Shown: positions 40,744-49,285 of the stretch, one piece after another
Numbering within the stretch: the first letter of the stretch is position 1
Layout: each line of letters starts with the position of its first letter
From: Metabacillus sp. B2-18
Lineage (GTDB): Bacteria > Bacillota > Bacilli > Bacillales > Bacillaceae
Length of the DNA: 64,000 nucleotides
NCBI RefSeq assembly: GCF_021117275.1
Contig: NZ_CP088245.1
Coordinates: 781,501 to 845,500 of the forward strand
Reading direction: 5' to 3'
Made by a program: the position numbers and the translations under genes
The notes under the pieces: generated by a model
What the model was told of the DNA's origin: nothing
Seen by the model: only the letters and a program-made list of their open reading frames with translations
Database searches by the model: none

Positions 40744-43407
40744 GTGATTCAAGGGGACAATTTTACTGTAGATGTAGAGAATAGAAACTTACCTGTACTT
40801 TATAACGGTGGATTGCCAGCTGAAATCCAAGAGAAAAAGTTAAGAAAACCTTTTTTCAACAGGAAGATAAAAGCTATAAAATGGAATGATTTCTTTGAAG
40901 TAGAGAAGAATAAAATGAAGGTGTTTCGGATCATCCCACATCTGAATTGTTCTAACAATCAGAATCGACATTTGTGGAACACCTTGCACAAAGCTTATGA
41001 GCTTTACCATTCAGTGAATTCGAGAACTACATTAAAAGTAACAAATGGGATAAAAGTTACTCACAGGGAGAAGGACCTGATCTGGTTTGACATCCTCTTT
41101 AAAACCGAAGGAGAAGAAAAGAAGATTGAATTTTATTTTTCAACAAGTGAAACCATGGCGAAGAAATTTAAGTCTATCTTGGAAAACAGGCTCAACATAA
41201 CGTGTAAAGATGCAGAGGTGGTTGATCTGCATGTTCCTGAAGAAAATACAATCGTACATGAACTTAGATACGTAAAACATGATATTTTTTCACTTGATAC
41301 GAATCATACGACTCAAACTTCTCCGATCGGAAGCATACTTAACACTATTGATGAGATGGACTCAGGTGATTTTGCTAGAATAAGTATTTGTAATGAAAGA
41401 GAAGACCGAAAGAAATGGTTTAACAATGCTGTGTGGGCATCAAAAAAGCTGAAGAAAGGAAATGTACCTCAAAGAGCAAACATAAACGGAAAAAGAATTG
41501 TAGGTGCATCTAAGCCAGTTGTAATAGGATTTATAAATGAACTAAACTCATTGGTAACCGATACACTACAAGCAGTTAGTAACGTGTTCACCAAATCAGA
41601 TAATCAGTTTGAAAAGAAGAATATAATAAAAGAAACTGGAACAAGTTTTGACTACGCATCGATGAAGATCAGAGACAAAGAGAGTCAATCAACTTGGAAA
41701 ACTCACATAAGAACCGCAGTTCACTCTCCAGTAAAATTCAACCGCGATAACATATCTAATTCGATTACTAGCTCTTTTACAGAACTTTCAAAGGATAACG
41801 AACTAAATAACAAGAAAATAGTTGATACGATCGACATTAAAGTCGGTTCTTTACATTTGAAAATAAAAGGAAGAAAACATGAAGTGCTAAATGAGTTAAA
41901 TAATTTGCAACTTTCCAAGAAAACAAAGATGGATCCTAATGTTAATATCATGAGTTCAGATGAGCTAGGTAAACTTCAGCAATTTCCTACTGCAGAACTT
42001 CAACGTAAGTTTGAAAACAGTCTATCAGTTAACAAAAAAGTAGAAACAGAAATACCTAAATTGTTTACAAAAGACGGTATTCTAATAGGTGTAGCCCAAC
42101 TTAAAGATGTACAGATACCAATTTATATTCCTACAACTAATCCAAATGATTTATATAGAGCATTTGTAGCGATGGGAGGCATGGGATCAGGAAAAGATAC
42201 TTATATTCAAAACTTCGTTACGGAAGCAAATCTGAAGAACAAAATAAGTTTTGTTGTAATCGACCAGGTGAACAAAGAAGGCAAACAGGGGATGGCCAAC
42301 GGTATAAGAGATAGTCTTCCTCCAGAAAATATTGTGGATATTGATTTATCAAATGACGATTTTTTACCTCCCTTAGATTTAACAGAAGTTATTGAGAAAC
42401 TAGGTCGTAAGGGTGCAGATCGCTTTGCTAATGAACTTATTGAATTCATGAATGTGGATGACATGGGGCAGAGTAGAAAAATCCTAAGGAATTTTGCTAA
42501 GGCATGCAGAGGTTCATTGTATCAGTTAAAAGAACTTCTAGAAAATGAAGAATTTAGAGTTAATCGTATTAAAGAATTAAAAAAAGAGGGTTTAGGTCGT
42601 GTAGCTGATGAGTTGGATAAATTCTCGACAACTTATAAAGAGAATGCTAAGGGAGAGGTTGTAATAGATAAAGATGGACAGAAATCACTTGATTCAAAAG
42701 CATCTGCAATTTTAAACAGATTAGATGAACTTTTAGGTGACGAAACACTATACTCTATTTTCGCACAACCACCAAATAAGGAATTTAGCTTAGGGAAATT
42801 GATGAAAGAAGGAAAGGTCATAATATTCCGTGTTCCTGATCGTATCCTCTCAACTGTTGCAGTAAGAACCCTGGTCCACTGGATCACGTTACAAACGCTA
42901 ATGACTAGATTATTGATGTCTAATGAAGATCAAGCAAATGGGTGCTTTGTTGTATATAACGAGCCACAAACATACTTGAGTAACAACAAGGGGTTAGCTG
43001 AACTAATGAAAAGAATAGCTGTTCAAGGAAGAAAAGAACGTCTAGGATCAATCTTTGCCTGTCATCATATTGGGCAAATTTCAGAAATAAGTGACGATTT
43101 AATTTCAGGTGGTGTCCACTGGTTATTGTTCAAAAATGATAACAAGAAGACGTTTGACAGCTTAAGTGAATTTTTAAAACCAACTTTTGAGGTAGAAACA
43201 GCTCTAAACATCCCTAATACGACTAAAACAAGACACGCAATATGTATTTTTGATTTTGATGGAGAGAAACAACCGGCCTTCTTAACAAGAACGCTGATTC
43301 CGTCTTATGAGCGATACAAGGAATATGACAATAGCTATTTAACTAAAAGACACTCCAGAATGTACGGAAGGTCAATTGAAGAGATTGAGGAAATGTTGAG
43401 TGCTTAA
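40744..43407 (+). CDS. VirD4/VirB4-like ATPase, 887 aa
   Basis: A large HerA/FtsK-superfamily P-loop ATPase resembling conjugative coupling proteins. Walker A GGMGSGKDT is at about residues 478-486, Walker B GCFVVYNEPQ near 733, and the sensor QGRKERLGSIFACHHIGQIS follows. The N-terminal 470 residues have no domain I recognise and no clear transmembrane helices. GTG start; same ribosome-site sequence as the M23 gene; it ends 40 bp before attR. No relaxase, VirB6 or VirB8 gene is present, so this is a partial or novel transfer/secretion unit. Confidence 0.75.
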   Translation: MIQGDNFTVDVENRNLPVLYNGGLPAEIQEKKLRKPFFNRKIKAIKWNDFFEVEKNKMKVFRIIPHLNCSNNQNRHLWNTLHKAYELYHSVNSRTTLKVTNGIKVTHREKDLIWFDILFKTEGEEKKIEFYFSTSETMAKKFKSILENRLNITCKDAEVVDLHVPEENTIVHELRYVKHDIFSLDTNHTTQTSPIGSILNTIDEMDSGDFARISICNEREDRKKWFNNAVWASKKLKKGNVPQRANINGKRIVGASKPVVIGFINELNSLVTDTLQAVSNVFTKSDNQFEKKNIIKETGTSFDYASMKIRDKESQSTWKTHIRTAVHSPVKFNRDNISNSITSSFTELSKDNELNNKKIVDTIDIKVGSLHLKIKGRKHEVLNELNNLQLSKKTKMDPNVNIMSSDELGKLQQFPTAELQRKFENSLSVNKKVETEIPKLFTKDGILIGVAQLKDVQIPIYIPTTNPNDLYRAFVAMGGMGSGKDTYIQNFVTEANLKNKISFVVIDQVNKEGKQGMANGIRDSLPPENIVDIDLSNDDFLPPLDLTEVIEKLGRKGADRFANELIEFMNVDDMGQSRKILRNFAKACRGSLYQLKELLENEEFRVNRIKELKKEGLGRVADELDKFSTTYKENAKGEVVIDKDGQKSLDSKASAILNRLDELLGDETLYSIFAQPPNKEFSLGKLMKEGKVIIFRVPDRILSTVAVRTLVHWITLQTLMTRLLMSNEDQANGCFVVYNEPQTYLSNNKGLAELMKRIAVQGRKERLGSIFACHHIGQISEISDDLISGGVHWLLFKNDNKKTFDSLSEFLKPTFEVETALNIPNTTKTRHAICIFDFDGEKQPAFLTRTLIPSYERYKEYDNSYLTKRHSRMYGRSIEEIEEMLSA

Positions 43408-43837
43408 CCTTTCTGTGTCTTTAATTAGTACTTCTATAACTTTTGAAGGCAGGAAGGAAGGGACTAAAGACTTAATGGGAATTACACATAAACCACCAAT
43501 TGTAATTGACCCGACAAACTCAATTTACTTCTTCCCAACAACATCCTCCACACGGCCGCATTGTGCATGGCTTTCACATAGCTTTGTGAAAGAATATGTA
43601 GGAACGAAAGAAGACAATACTTGCATTACGTTTACAAATGGTAAAGTTATAACGTTACCAATGTCAGTAGGTTCCTTTGAAAATCAACTTTTCCGCACAG
43701 CACAGTTAAGAACGATTATTTCTTCAAGAATTGAACAAGAACAAAGAAAAATAAATATGCTTCTTTTTCCAAAAGGAGAGAAGGAAGTTAGTTCATTTTA
43801 TGAACAAATGATAAGAGAAATGAATCGATTTCAATAA
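43400..43837 (+). pseudogene. comK: comK 3' part, separated by prophage
   Basis: From 43448 the frame encodes the last 129 residues of ComK (ITHKPPIVIDPTNSIYFFPT ... SVGSFENQLFRTAQLRTIIS). The first 16 codons after the GTG at 43400 are phage DNA. Joined to codons 1-61 at 3255-3437, the gene is complete with no lesion. It therefore appears maintained, not decaying. Confidence 0.95.
43434..43462. other. attR (right prophage junction)
   Basis: Phage arm CTATAACTTTTGAA meets GG at 43448-43449, followed by comK sequence CAGGAAGGAAGG. Joined with the arm at attL, the reconstructed attP is a dyad with 17 of 21 matching positions on each side of the GG. Confidence 0.85.
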
Positions 43838-43871
43838 TTTAACTTCATTGTGAATAAGATAGAATGAGACG

Positions 43872-43899
43872 AAGCTATCCGATTTGTGGGTAGCTTTTT
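43872..43899 (+). terminator. comK terminator
   Basis: AAGCTATCC pairs with GGGTAGCTT around a 7-nt loop and ends in T5, 35 bp after the comK stop. Confidence 0.85.
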
Positions 43900-43996
43900 C
43901 AGGGTCTACTTAATGCATAAGGACTTTACCTAATTATGTAACATTTAGACACGTTAATCCGTATTACTGCTAAGACATTATGATGATAAGGAGAAT

Positions 43997-44185
43997 ATGA
44001 TGTCATTTAAAAAGAGAAGAGAAAAACATTTAAAAAAACGAAGAGCCAAAAGCAAGCATGATACTTATTCCTTATTCGATTTCTTTGCGGATGTTGTCTT
44101 TTATTTTCCTGAACTTATTTTTTTACCGTTTCGGATACTGTGGTATGGATTAAGAGTCATATTTAGATTTTTTGATTGGACCTAG
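43997..44185 (+). CDS. Small basic membrane protein, 62 aa
   Basis: Basic N-terminus (KKRREKHLKKRRAKSKHD) followed by a long aromatic hydrophobic helix (FFADVVFYFPELIFLPFRIL). GATAAGGAGAAT upstream. Host gene next to comK; resembles short YhjC-type Bacillus proteins in size only. Confidence 0.65.
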   Translation: MMSFKKRREKHLKKRRAKSKHDTYSLFDFFADVVFYFPELIFLPFRILWYGLRVIFRFFDWT

Positions 44186-44234
44186 TGTTGAAGCGCATTA
44201 GTTATTGAACTTATTTTCCTTTATTTTGGAAGTA

Positions 44235-44633
44235 CTAATATTTGGGTTGATTTTGTGTGCTTTTCCCATGATTTATTTTTTCTGGTTTAAATAAATATAG
44301 TTCCATAATTTCAGATACTTTGTTTCGAATTCTCGGATTAAAATAATTATGTTTTTCTTCATATCCGTTGTAAATAAAGGAATATAGAGTGAATGCTTCG
44401 TCTCGTTCAACCTGATGAACTTTAATGTTTCGTTTTTGAAGTTCTCGCTTAACGTCAGCCAAATCCTTTTGTACGAGTTTTAATGACTCTTCGACAATAG
44501 ATAAATATGGACGATGTAATTTAAATGGACTTTGTTGAATAACTGCTAAATCTCTATTAAAAATTGAAACAGCCATCGGTAAATAAATTGCTTGTTCGAT
44601 CATGTCTCGAACGTCACTTGGTATTCTTGTCAC
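44235..44633 (-). CDS. yhjD: YhjD-family host protein
   Basis: 132 residues, GTG start after GATAGGGGGC. It lies upstream of yhjE-sipV as in B. subtilis, where yhjD is listed in the LexA regulon. A LexA box overlaps its promoter region here too. Its FKLHRPYLSIVEESLKLV core is shared with the prophage protein at 38474. Function unknown, likely DNA-damage related. Confidence 0.8.
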   Translation of the reverse strand: MTRIPSDVRDMIEQAIYLPMAVSIFNRDLAVIQQSPFKLHRPYLSIVEESLKLVQKDLADVKRELQKRNIKVHQVERDEAFTLYSFIYNGYEEKHNYFNPRIRNKVSEIMELYLFKPEKINHGKSTQNQPKY

Positions 44634-44655
44634 AGAAATGCCCCCTATCGGTTCA

Positions 44656-44703
44656 GAACATTTGTTCGTATTTAATTATAATCGAATCTTAATAAATTCG
44701 CAA
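44656..44703 (-). promoter_or_regulatory. yhjD promoter with LexA (DinR) box
   Basis: On the minus strand TTGCGA and TATAAT are 17 bp apart, followed closely by CGAAC-AAAT-GTTCT (44655-44668), one base from the perfect Bacillus LexA operator. Confidence 0.85.
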
Positions 44704-44791
44704 GTATGACAAACTTAGTAAGTACCTGTATCTTTTAAGTTTTAACATAAGTGTGTACAATAGATACAAAGGAATTTACAAGGAGTATAAG

Positions 44792-45409
44792 ATGAACTTT
44801 GAGACGTTACAGGACATATTTACATTAGAATATTTAATGGAACTATTTGAGACCTATCGTTCATTTGGTCCATTTTTCGCGATATTATTACCAATGTTAG
44901 AAGCCTTTTTTCCATTTTTACCTCTAGTTGTCTTTATTGTTGCCAATGTAAATTCATTTGGACTATGGATGGGATTTTTTTTATCTTGGATTGGGGCTTG
45001 TTTAGGTGCTATTATTGTATTCGTTATAATGAGGAAACTTGGCGAATGGAGAGTTTTTAAGAGCCTGAAACAAAAAAAGGGAATTAAAAAGCTGTTAACC
45101 TGGATTGAAAGAAGAGGATTTAGTCCGCTTTTTCTTATTCTTTGTTTTCCGTTTACTCCGTCGGCAGCGATTAATGTTGTTGCAGGTTTGTCCAGAATTA
45201 GTTACTGGCAGTTTATATTAGCCGTTCTATCGGGGAAACTAGTTATGATTTTCTTGGTAAGTTTTATTGGGCAGGATCTGCACGCTCTTATAACAAAGCC
45301 AATTCGATCTGTTATAGCAGGAGTTGTAATCTTTTTACTGTGGTTCATTGGAAAAAGAGTGGAAAAAAGATTAAATACTACCATGACGGTTGAGAAAAAA
45401 GAACACTAA
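44792..45409 (+). CDS. yhjE: DedA/TVP38-family membrane protein
   Basis: 205 residues from ATG 44792 (ACAAGGAGTAT upstream). Six hydrophobic segments with the family's conserved FPFTPSAAINVVAGLSRISY loop. DedA-type proteins act in lipid translocation and envelope homeostasis. Same gene order yhjE-sipV as in B. subtilis. Fifteen bp to the next gene, so co-transcribed. Confidence 0.88.
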   Translation: MNFETLQDIFTLEYLMELFETYRSFGPFFAILLPMLEAFFPFLPLVVFIVANVNSFGLWMGFFLSWIGACLGAIIVFVIMRKLGEWRVFKSLKQKKGIKKLLTWIERRGFSPLFLILCFPFTPSAAINVVAGLSRISYWQFILAVLSGKLVMIFLVSFIGQDLHALITKPIRSVIAGVVIFLLWFIGKRVEKRLNTTMTVEKKEH

Positions 45410-45424
45410 CCTTTAGGAGGTTAT

Positions 45425-45928
45425 ATGAAAAAGCGTAAAATTGCTTTTACGGCAGTAGGAGTATGTTTAACGGCTATTATTGTGAAAAACTTGATCTTTG
45501 TTGAATATAAGGTAGAGGGAGTTTCCATGCAGCCAACATATGAGGAAGGAAGATTGCTGTCTATTAACAAGTTAAGCTTATATTTTTCCTCGTTAAAGAG
45601 ATTTGATGTAGTTGTATTTCAACTCCCAAATAGTGACGACATTTATGTGAAAAGAGTGATTGGTCTTCCGGGTGATGAACTTCATTATAAGGACGATCAG
45701 CTTTATGTAAATGGAAAGGCTGTAAATGAACCTTTTCTTTCTCCAGAAGATCTAGATGTTACGAAGCAGACAGGAAACTTTACACTCGAGGATATTATAG
45801 ATAAGGGAACAATACCAAAAGGTTATATATTTGTTATAGGTGACAACCGTATTCAAAGCCGGGACAGTCGTCATTTTGGTTTAGTGAAAATGGATGATGT
45901 CATAGGAATTGTAGGTAATGAAGAATAA
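45425..45928 (+). CDS. sipV: Type I signal peptidase
   Basis: 167 residues: an N-terminal membrane anchor, catalytic Ser34 in EGVSMQPT and Lys76 in YVKRVIGLPGD, and the GDNRIQSRDSRHFG box. It removes signal peptides outside the membrane. SipV is the B. subtilis paralogue at this position. AGGAGG upstream. Confidence 0.93.
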   Translation: MKKRKIAFTAVGVCLTAIIVKNLIFVEYKVEGVSMQPTYEEGRLLSINKLSLYFSSLKRFDVVVFQLPNSDDIYVKRVIGLPGDELHYKDDQLYVNGKAVNEPFLSPEDLDVTKQTGNFTLEDIIDKGTIPKGYIFVIGDNRIQSRDSRHFGLVKMDDVIGIVGNEE

Positions 45929-45972
45929 TGCTAACTCAACTTGTTTATAACTTGTGGAGTTAGCATTTTTTT
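45928..45972 (+). terminator. Terminator of yhjE-sipV
   Basis: ATGCTAACTC pairs with GAGTTAGCAT across a 19-nt loop, then T7. Confidence 0.9.
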
Positions 45973-45995
45973 GATGATAAAGGGAGGGGGTGTGC

Positions 45996-46550
45996 TGTTG
46001 TTCATTGGGTGGATGAATGACAAAAGTGGGCGGAGTGGAAGAGCGAGTGGTGTCGTTCATAGGGGGGATGAACGACAAACCCCAGATAGAACCAGTCGCA
46101 GATGGTCATCATAAGCCGAATGAAGACCAAACCCCAGATAGAATCAGTCGCAGATGGTCTTCATAAGCGGAATGAAGACCAAACCCCAGATAGAATCAGT
46201 CGCAGATGGTCATCATAAGCCGGATGAAGACCAAACCCCAGATAGAACCAGTCGCAGATGGTCATCATAAGCCGAATGAAGACCAAACCCCAGATAGAAT
46301 CAGTCGCAGATGGTCTTCATAAGCCGAATGAAGACCAAACCCCAGATAGAATCAGTCGCATGTGGTCTTCATAGGCGGAATGAAGACCAAACTCCAGATA
46401 GAACCAGTCGCAGATGGTCATCATAAGCCGAATGAAGACCAAACCCCAGATAGAACCAGTCGCAGATGGTCATCATAAGCGGAATGAAGACCAAAATCCA
46501 AATAGAATCCCGCCCAGATGGTCTTCAAAAGCCTGGATGATGAAACCCAC
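45996..46550. repeat. 52-bp tandem repeat, each unit with a hairpin
   Basis: Nine units begin at 46080, 46132, 46184, 46236, 46288, 46340, 46392, 46444 and 46496. Each contains GGTCTTCAT (or GGTCATCAT)-N7-ATGAAGACC. Two diverged hairpins precede them (45996-46022 and 46052-46076) with different but still complementary stems. The array fills the gap between sipV and the thiolase gene; degenerate traces run to about 46600. No unique spacers and no cas genes, so it is not a CRISPR. Confidence 0.9.
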
Positions 46551-46715
46551 CCCAATAGAACCCCCACAAACCTTCTTCAGAACCCCCAATCAATCAAAAT
46601 ATAAAAAATCAAACATACACAAAGAAGAAAAAATTCCCTAATATTTCTATTAAACTATATTATAATGAAAGTAATGAGCGATGCCTCAGAAATATAAAAT
46701 TAGGGGGATGGAGAA

Positions 46716-47888
46716 ATGCGGGAGGTAGTGATTACTTCAGCTGTGCGAACACCTATCGGTTCTTTTGGAGGCGCTTTCAAAGATCTGCTGCCTACACAAT
46801 TAGGTGTACCTGTTTTAGACGAGGTTGTAAAAAGAAGTAAGCTTCAAAAGCAGGATGTGGAAGAAGTGATTTTAGGTCATTGTATCCAAAGGACAGATGA
46901 ACCTAATACAGCTAGGACAGCGGCTCTATTAGCTGAATTTCCTTATGCAACAACAGGTTATACGATCCAGCGACAGTGTGCATCAGGGTTGCAGGCTATA
47001 TTATCTGCGGCTATGCAAATTCAAACTGGACATTCGAATATTGTGATAGCAGGCGGAGTGGAGGTAATGAGCTCAAGTCCATACTTACTTAAGCAGCATC
47101 GATGGGGGTCACGTCTTCAGCATGGTCAGGTAACAGACAGTGTATGGGAAATTTTAGAGGATCCCATTCATCACATTATGATGGGAGAAACAGCTGAAAA
47201 TGTGGCAGAGGAATATGGTATTACAAGAAAAGAGCAGGATGAACTTGCATTATCAAGTCATAATCGTGCTTTAGCAGCAATTGAAAGTGGGAAGTTTGCA
47301 GAAGAAATCTTGCCAATAAGTGTGAAAACACGTAAAGGAGAAAATATTGTTTCTCAAGATGAGGGGCCACGACAGGTTACAAGTGAAAAGCTTGCGGCTT
47401 TAGCACCGATTTTTAGGGAGAACGGAACGGTAACAGCCGGGAATGCCTCTTCGTTGAATGACGGTGCAGCTGCACTTGTTTTAATGTCAAGGGAAGAAGC
47501 GGAAAAAAGAGGCTTAGCTATTTTAGCGAAAATATCACACTATACTGTAGCAGGGGTAGATCCAAAAGTGATGGGAATCGGTCCTGTTCCAGCCATTCAA
47601 AAGGGGTTAGCATCATTAAATTGGTCTGTTCAGGATCTAGATGTTGTTGAAATAAATGAAGCTTTTGCTGCTCAATATCTTGCTGTAGAGAAACAGCTGG
47701 AACTGGATAGAGAAAAAGTCAATGTTAATGGAAGTGGAATTAGTTTGGGTCATCCAATAGGCTGTACAGGTTCTCGTGTTGTTGTTAGCCTTTTACATGA
47801 AATGCAACGAAGAGAGGCACAAAAAGGTCTTGCTTCATTATGTGTAGGCGGTGGCATAGGGGTAGCGTTGTTTATAGAAAGAGACTAA
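46716..47888 (+). CDS. Acetyl-CoA acetyltransferase (thiolase)
   Basis: 390 residues, 52-55% into the range of biosynthetic and degradative thiolases by length. Active-site Cys88 in QCASGLQ, the NEAFAAQ motif and GHPIGCTGSR around 345-354, then the GGGIGVALF end. Condenses or cleaves acetoacetyl-CoA or other 3-ketoacyl-CoA. A TATAAT at 46661 precedes it and AGGGGGATGG is the ribosome site. Substrate class cannot be told from sequence alone. Confidence 0.93.
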   Translation: MREVVITSAVRTPIGSFGGAFKDLLPTQLGVPVLDEVVKRSKLQKQDVEEVILGHCIQRTDEPNTARTAALLAEFPYATTGYTIQRQCASGLQAILSAAMQIQTGHSNIVIAGGVEVMSSSPYLLKQHRWGSRLQHGQVTDSVWEILEDPIHHIMMGETAENVAEEYGITRKEQDELALSSHNRALAAIESGKFAEEILPISVKTRKGENIVSQDEGPRQVTSEKLAALAPIFRENGTVTAGNASSLNDGAAALVLMSREEAEKRGLAILAKISHYTVAGVDPKVMGIGPVPAIQKGLASLNWSVQDLDVVEINEAFAAQYLAVEKQLELDREKVNVNGSGISLGHPIGCTGSRVVVSLLHEMQRREAQKGLASLCVGGGIGVALFIERD

Positions 47889-47897
47889 GAAATGGTC

Positions 47898-47928
47898 AGA
47901 GACTGAGATTTTTCAGTCTCTACTTTTT
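47898..47928. terminator. Terminator between thiolase and MFS genes
   Basis: AGAGACTGA pairs with TCAGTCTCT, then ACTTTTT. It separates two convergent genes. Confidence 0.8.
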
Positions 47929-49053
47929 GTTTAGGGTCAATTTGTTATAACTTAGTAAAAAAATAAATGCCATTCCAAACAAAACAATAAATAAAAGTAA
48001 TACATATTGAAAAGGTAATAGGTTTGCAACAAGTGGCCCTATGCTAGCACCTGTTAATAATGTAAATGAATACAAAGAAATGGCTGTTGCGCGTTTATCT
48101 CCGGCCGATTCGCCGATAAATGTAATGAGTGAAGGAATAAAAATAGCGACAGCAGAGACAAAGAATAGTGATAAGATGGTGATTACGATTAGTTGTTTAG
48201 TTAATATCATGAGTGCAAAGGAAGAGATGATGATTGCTATGCAAGTAAGCAAAATGTTGATGAGAGAGTATTTTTTAATCCAAAAGCTGCTAAATAAAGA
48301 AAGCGGCGTACCAAGCAATGCAATACATCTACTGTAAAACAGTTCTTTTTCAAGCTCAACATAGTACTGAGCAAATTCTTCATAAATAGAAACAAATGAC
48401 ATCAAAGTAATGAAGGTTATGCTAAGTCCTAAAATGATTGGAGCTTGAAAAAGTTTACCTGTAGTGAAGGTGTCAGCAGAATTCCTTTTCTTTTGAATTG
48501 AGACATTACGAAGAACAAAGAAGGCACATAGAGATAAACATAAATAACTCAACCCGAAGAAATAAAAAACAGCGCGCCAATCTAACATATTTACAGTTAG
48601 TGAACTAATTAGTTGTCCGATAATACCAGCCATTAAAAATCCTGTATTAATGATTGCGATAATGAATGTTCTTCTTTTTACTTGAAACGCATCAAAGCAA
48701 TATGCATAAGCAACAGGGGCAAAGCTTCCTAACACAAATCCTTGAAGTCCTCTAGAAAGGTAAAAGCTTGTGAGTGAAGTGGAAAAGGTGATAATCAGGG
48801 TTAAGCAACATGAGGCAATCATACCGAAAAATAATACATTTCTTTTTGAAAATGCAGCTGAGATAGGACCAAAGCATAGTAGTCCCGTTGCGTAACAAAA
48901 TGTGAAGATTGTACTTGAAAAAACAGCTTCATCATATGTAATCGACAGCCCTTCTGCAAGTTCACTATAAATCGGAATAAGTAAATAAATATTACTAGCC
49001 ACACAAACAGCCGCAAGCAAGAAAAACAGTTCCACGATACGATCCTTCATCAT
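47920..49053 (-). CDS. MFS transporter
   Basis: 377 residues with about 12 transmembrane helices. SRGLQGFVLGSFAPVAYAYC and FSKRNVLFFG are typical MFS motif regions. The minus-strand ATG pair at 49053 has AGGGAGGTATGTG upstream; an upstream frame to 49200 lacks a ribosome site. Similar to YnfM/arabinose-efflux type permeases; substrate unknown. Confidence 0.85.
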   Translation of the reverse strand: MMKDRIVELFFLLAAVCVASNIYLLIPIYSELAEGLSITYDEAVFSSTIFTFCYATGLLCFGPISAAFSKRNVLFFGMIASCCLTLIITFSTSLTSFYLSRGLQGFVLGSFAPVAYAYCFDAFQVKRRTFIIAIINTGFLMAGIIGQLISSLTVNMLDWRAVFYFFGLSYLCLSLCAFFVLRNVSIQKKRNSADTFTTGKLFQAPIILGLSITFITLMSFVSIYEEFAQYYVELEKELFYSRCIALLGTPLSLFSSFWIKKYSLINILLTCIAIIISSFALMILTKQLIVITILSLFFVSAVAIFIPSLITFIGESAGDKRATAISLYSFTLLTGASIGPLVANLLPFQYVLLLFIVLFGMAFIFLLSYNKLTLNKK

Positions 49054-49199
49054 CACATACCTCCCTAATGATAACGTATGTTTTGAGAGTAATAGAGGTG
49101 TATTCCTCATACAAAAGTTGGTAGAGAGGAAAAATGGAATTTGCCTGTAAAGTAAAGTAAAATAGTAAGAGATAGCTAGAACGAAAATTAATACTAACA

Positions 49200-49236
49200 A
49201 ACTACCACGCTACTTTAGTTGTGGTAGTTGTTTTTT
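49200..49236 (+). terminator. Terminator-like hairpin in the addB leader
   Basis: ACTACCAC pairs with GTGGTAGT around a 12-nt loop, followed by T6 on the plus strand, 50 bp before addB. No plus-strand gene precedes it, so it may be an attenuator or end a short leader RNA. Confidence 0.7.
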
Positions 49237-49285
49237 CATATAACAACTTAGTAATAACACTCTAAAGCGTTAGTGGGGAATAAAC

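Larger units (their letters stand above)
3438..43447. mobile_element. 40-kb prophage integrated in comK
   Basis: The element begins with a large serine recombinase pointing at the left junction. It carries complete immunity, replication, packaging, head, contractile-tail and lysis modules, and ends in comK's 3' half. Left and right junctions share only GG, as expected for serine integrases. The location matches the comK insertion of Listeria phage A118-type prophages, where excision restores competence-type genes (active lysogeny). The head is HK97-type with an HNH/P27 packaging set; the tail is PBSX-like and contractile, so virions should be myoviruses. I see no obviously broken structural gene. 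Confidence 0.95.

Noticed and set aside
39670..43407. A complete conjugative element
   Set aside because: No relaxase, oriT-like site, VirB6 or VirB8 could be found; only three secretion-like genes exist.
46080..46550. CRISPR array
   Set aside because: Units repeat head to tail over their full 52 bp with no variable spacers, and no cas gene is in the window.
49054..49200. N-terminal extension of the MFS transporter
   Set aside because: No ribosome site at its start; ATG 49053 has AGGGAGGTATGTG and begins the first transmembrane helix properly.
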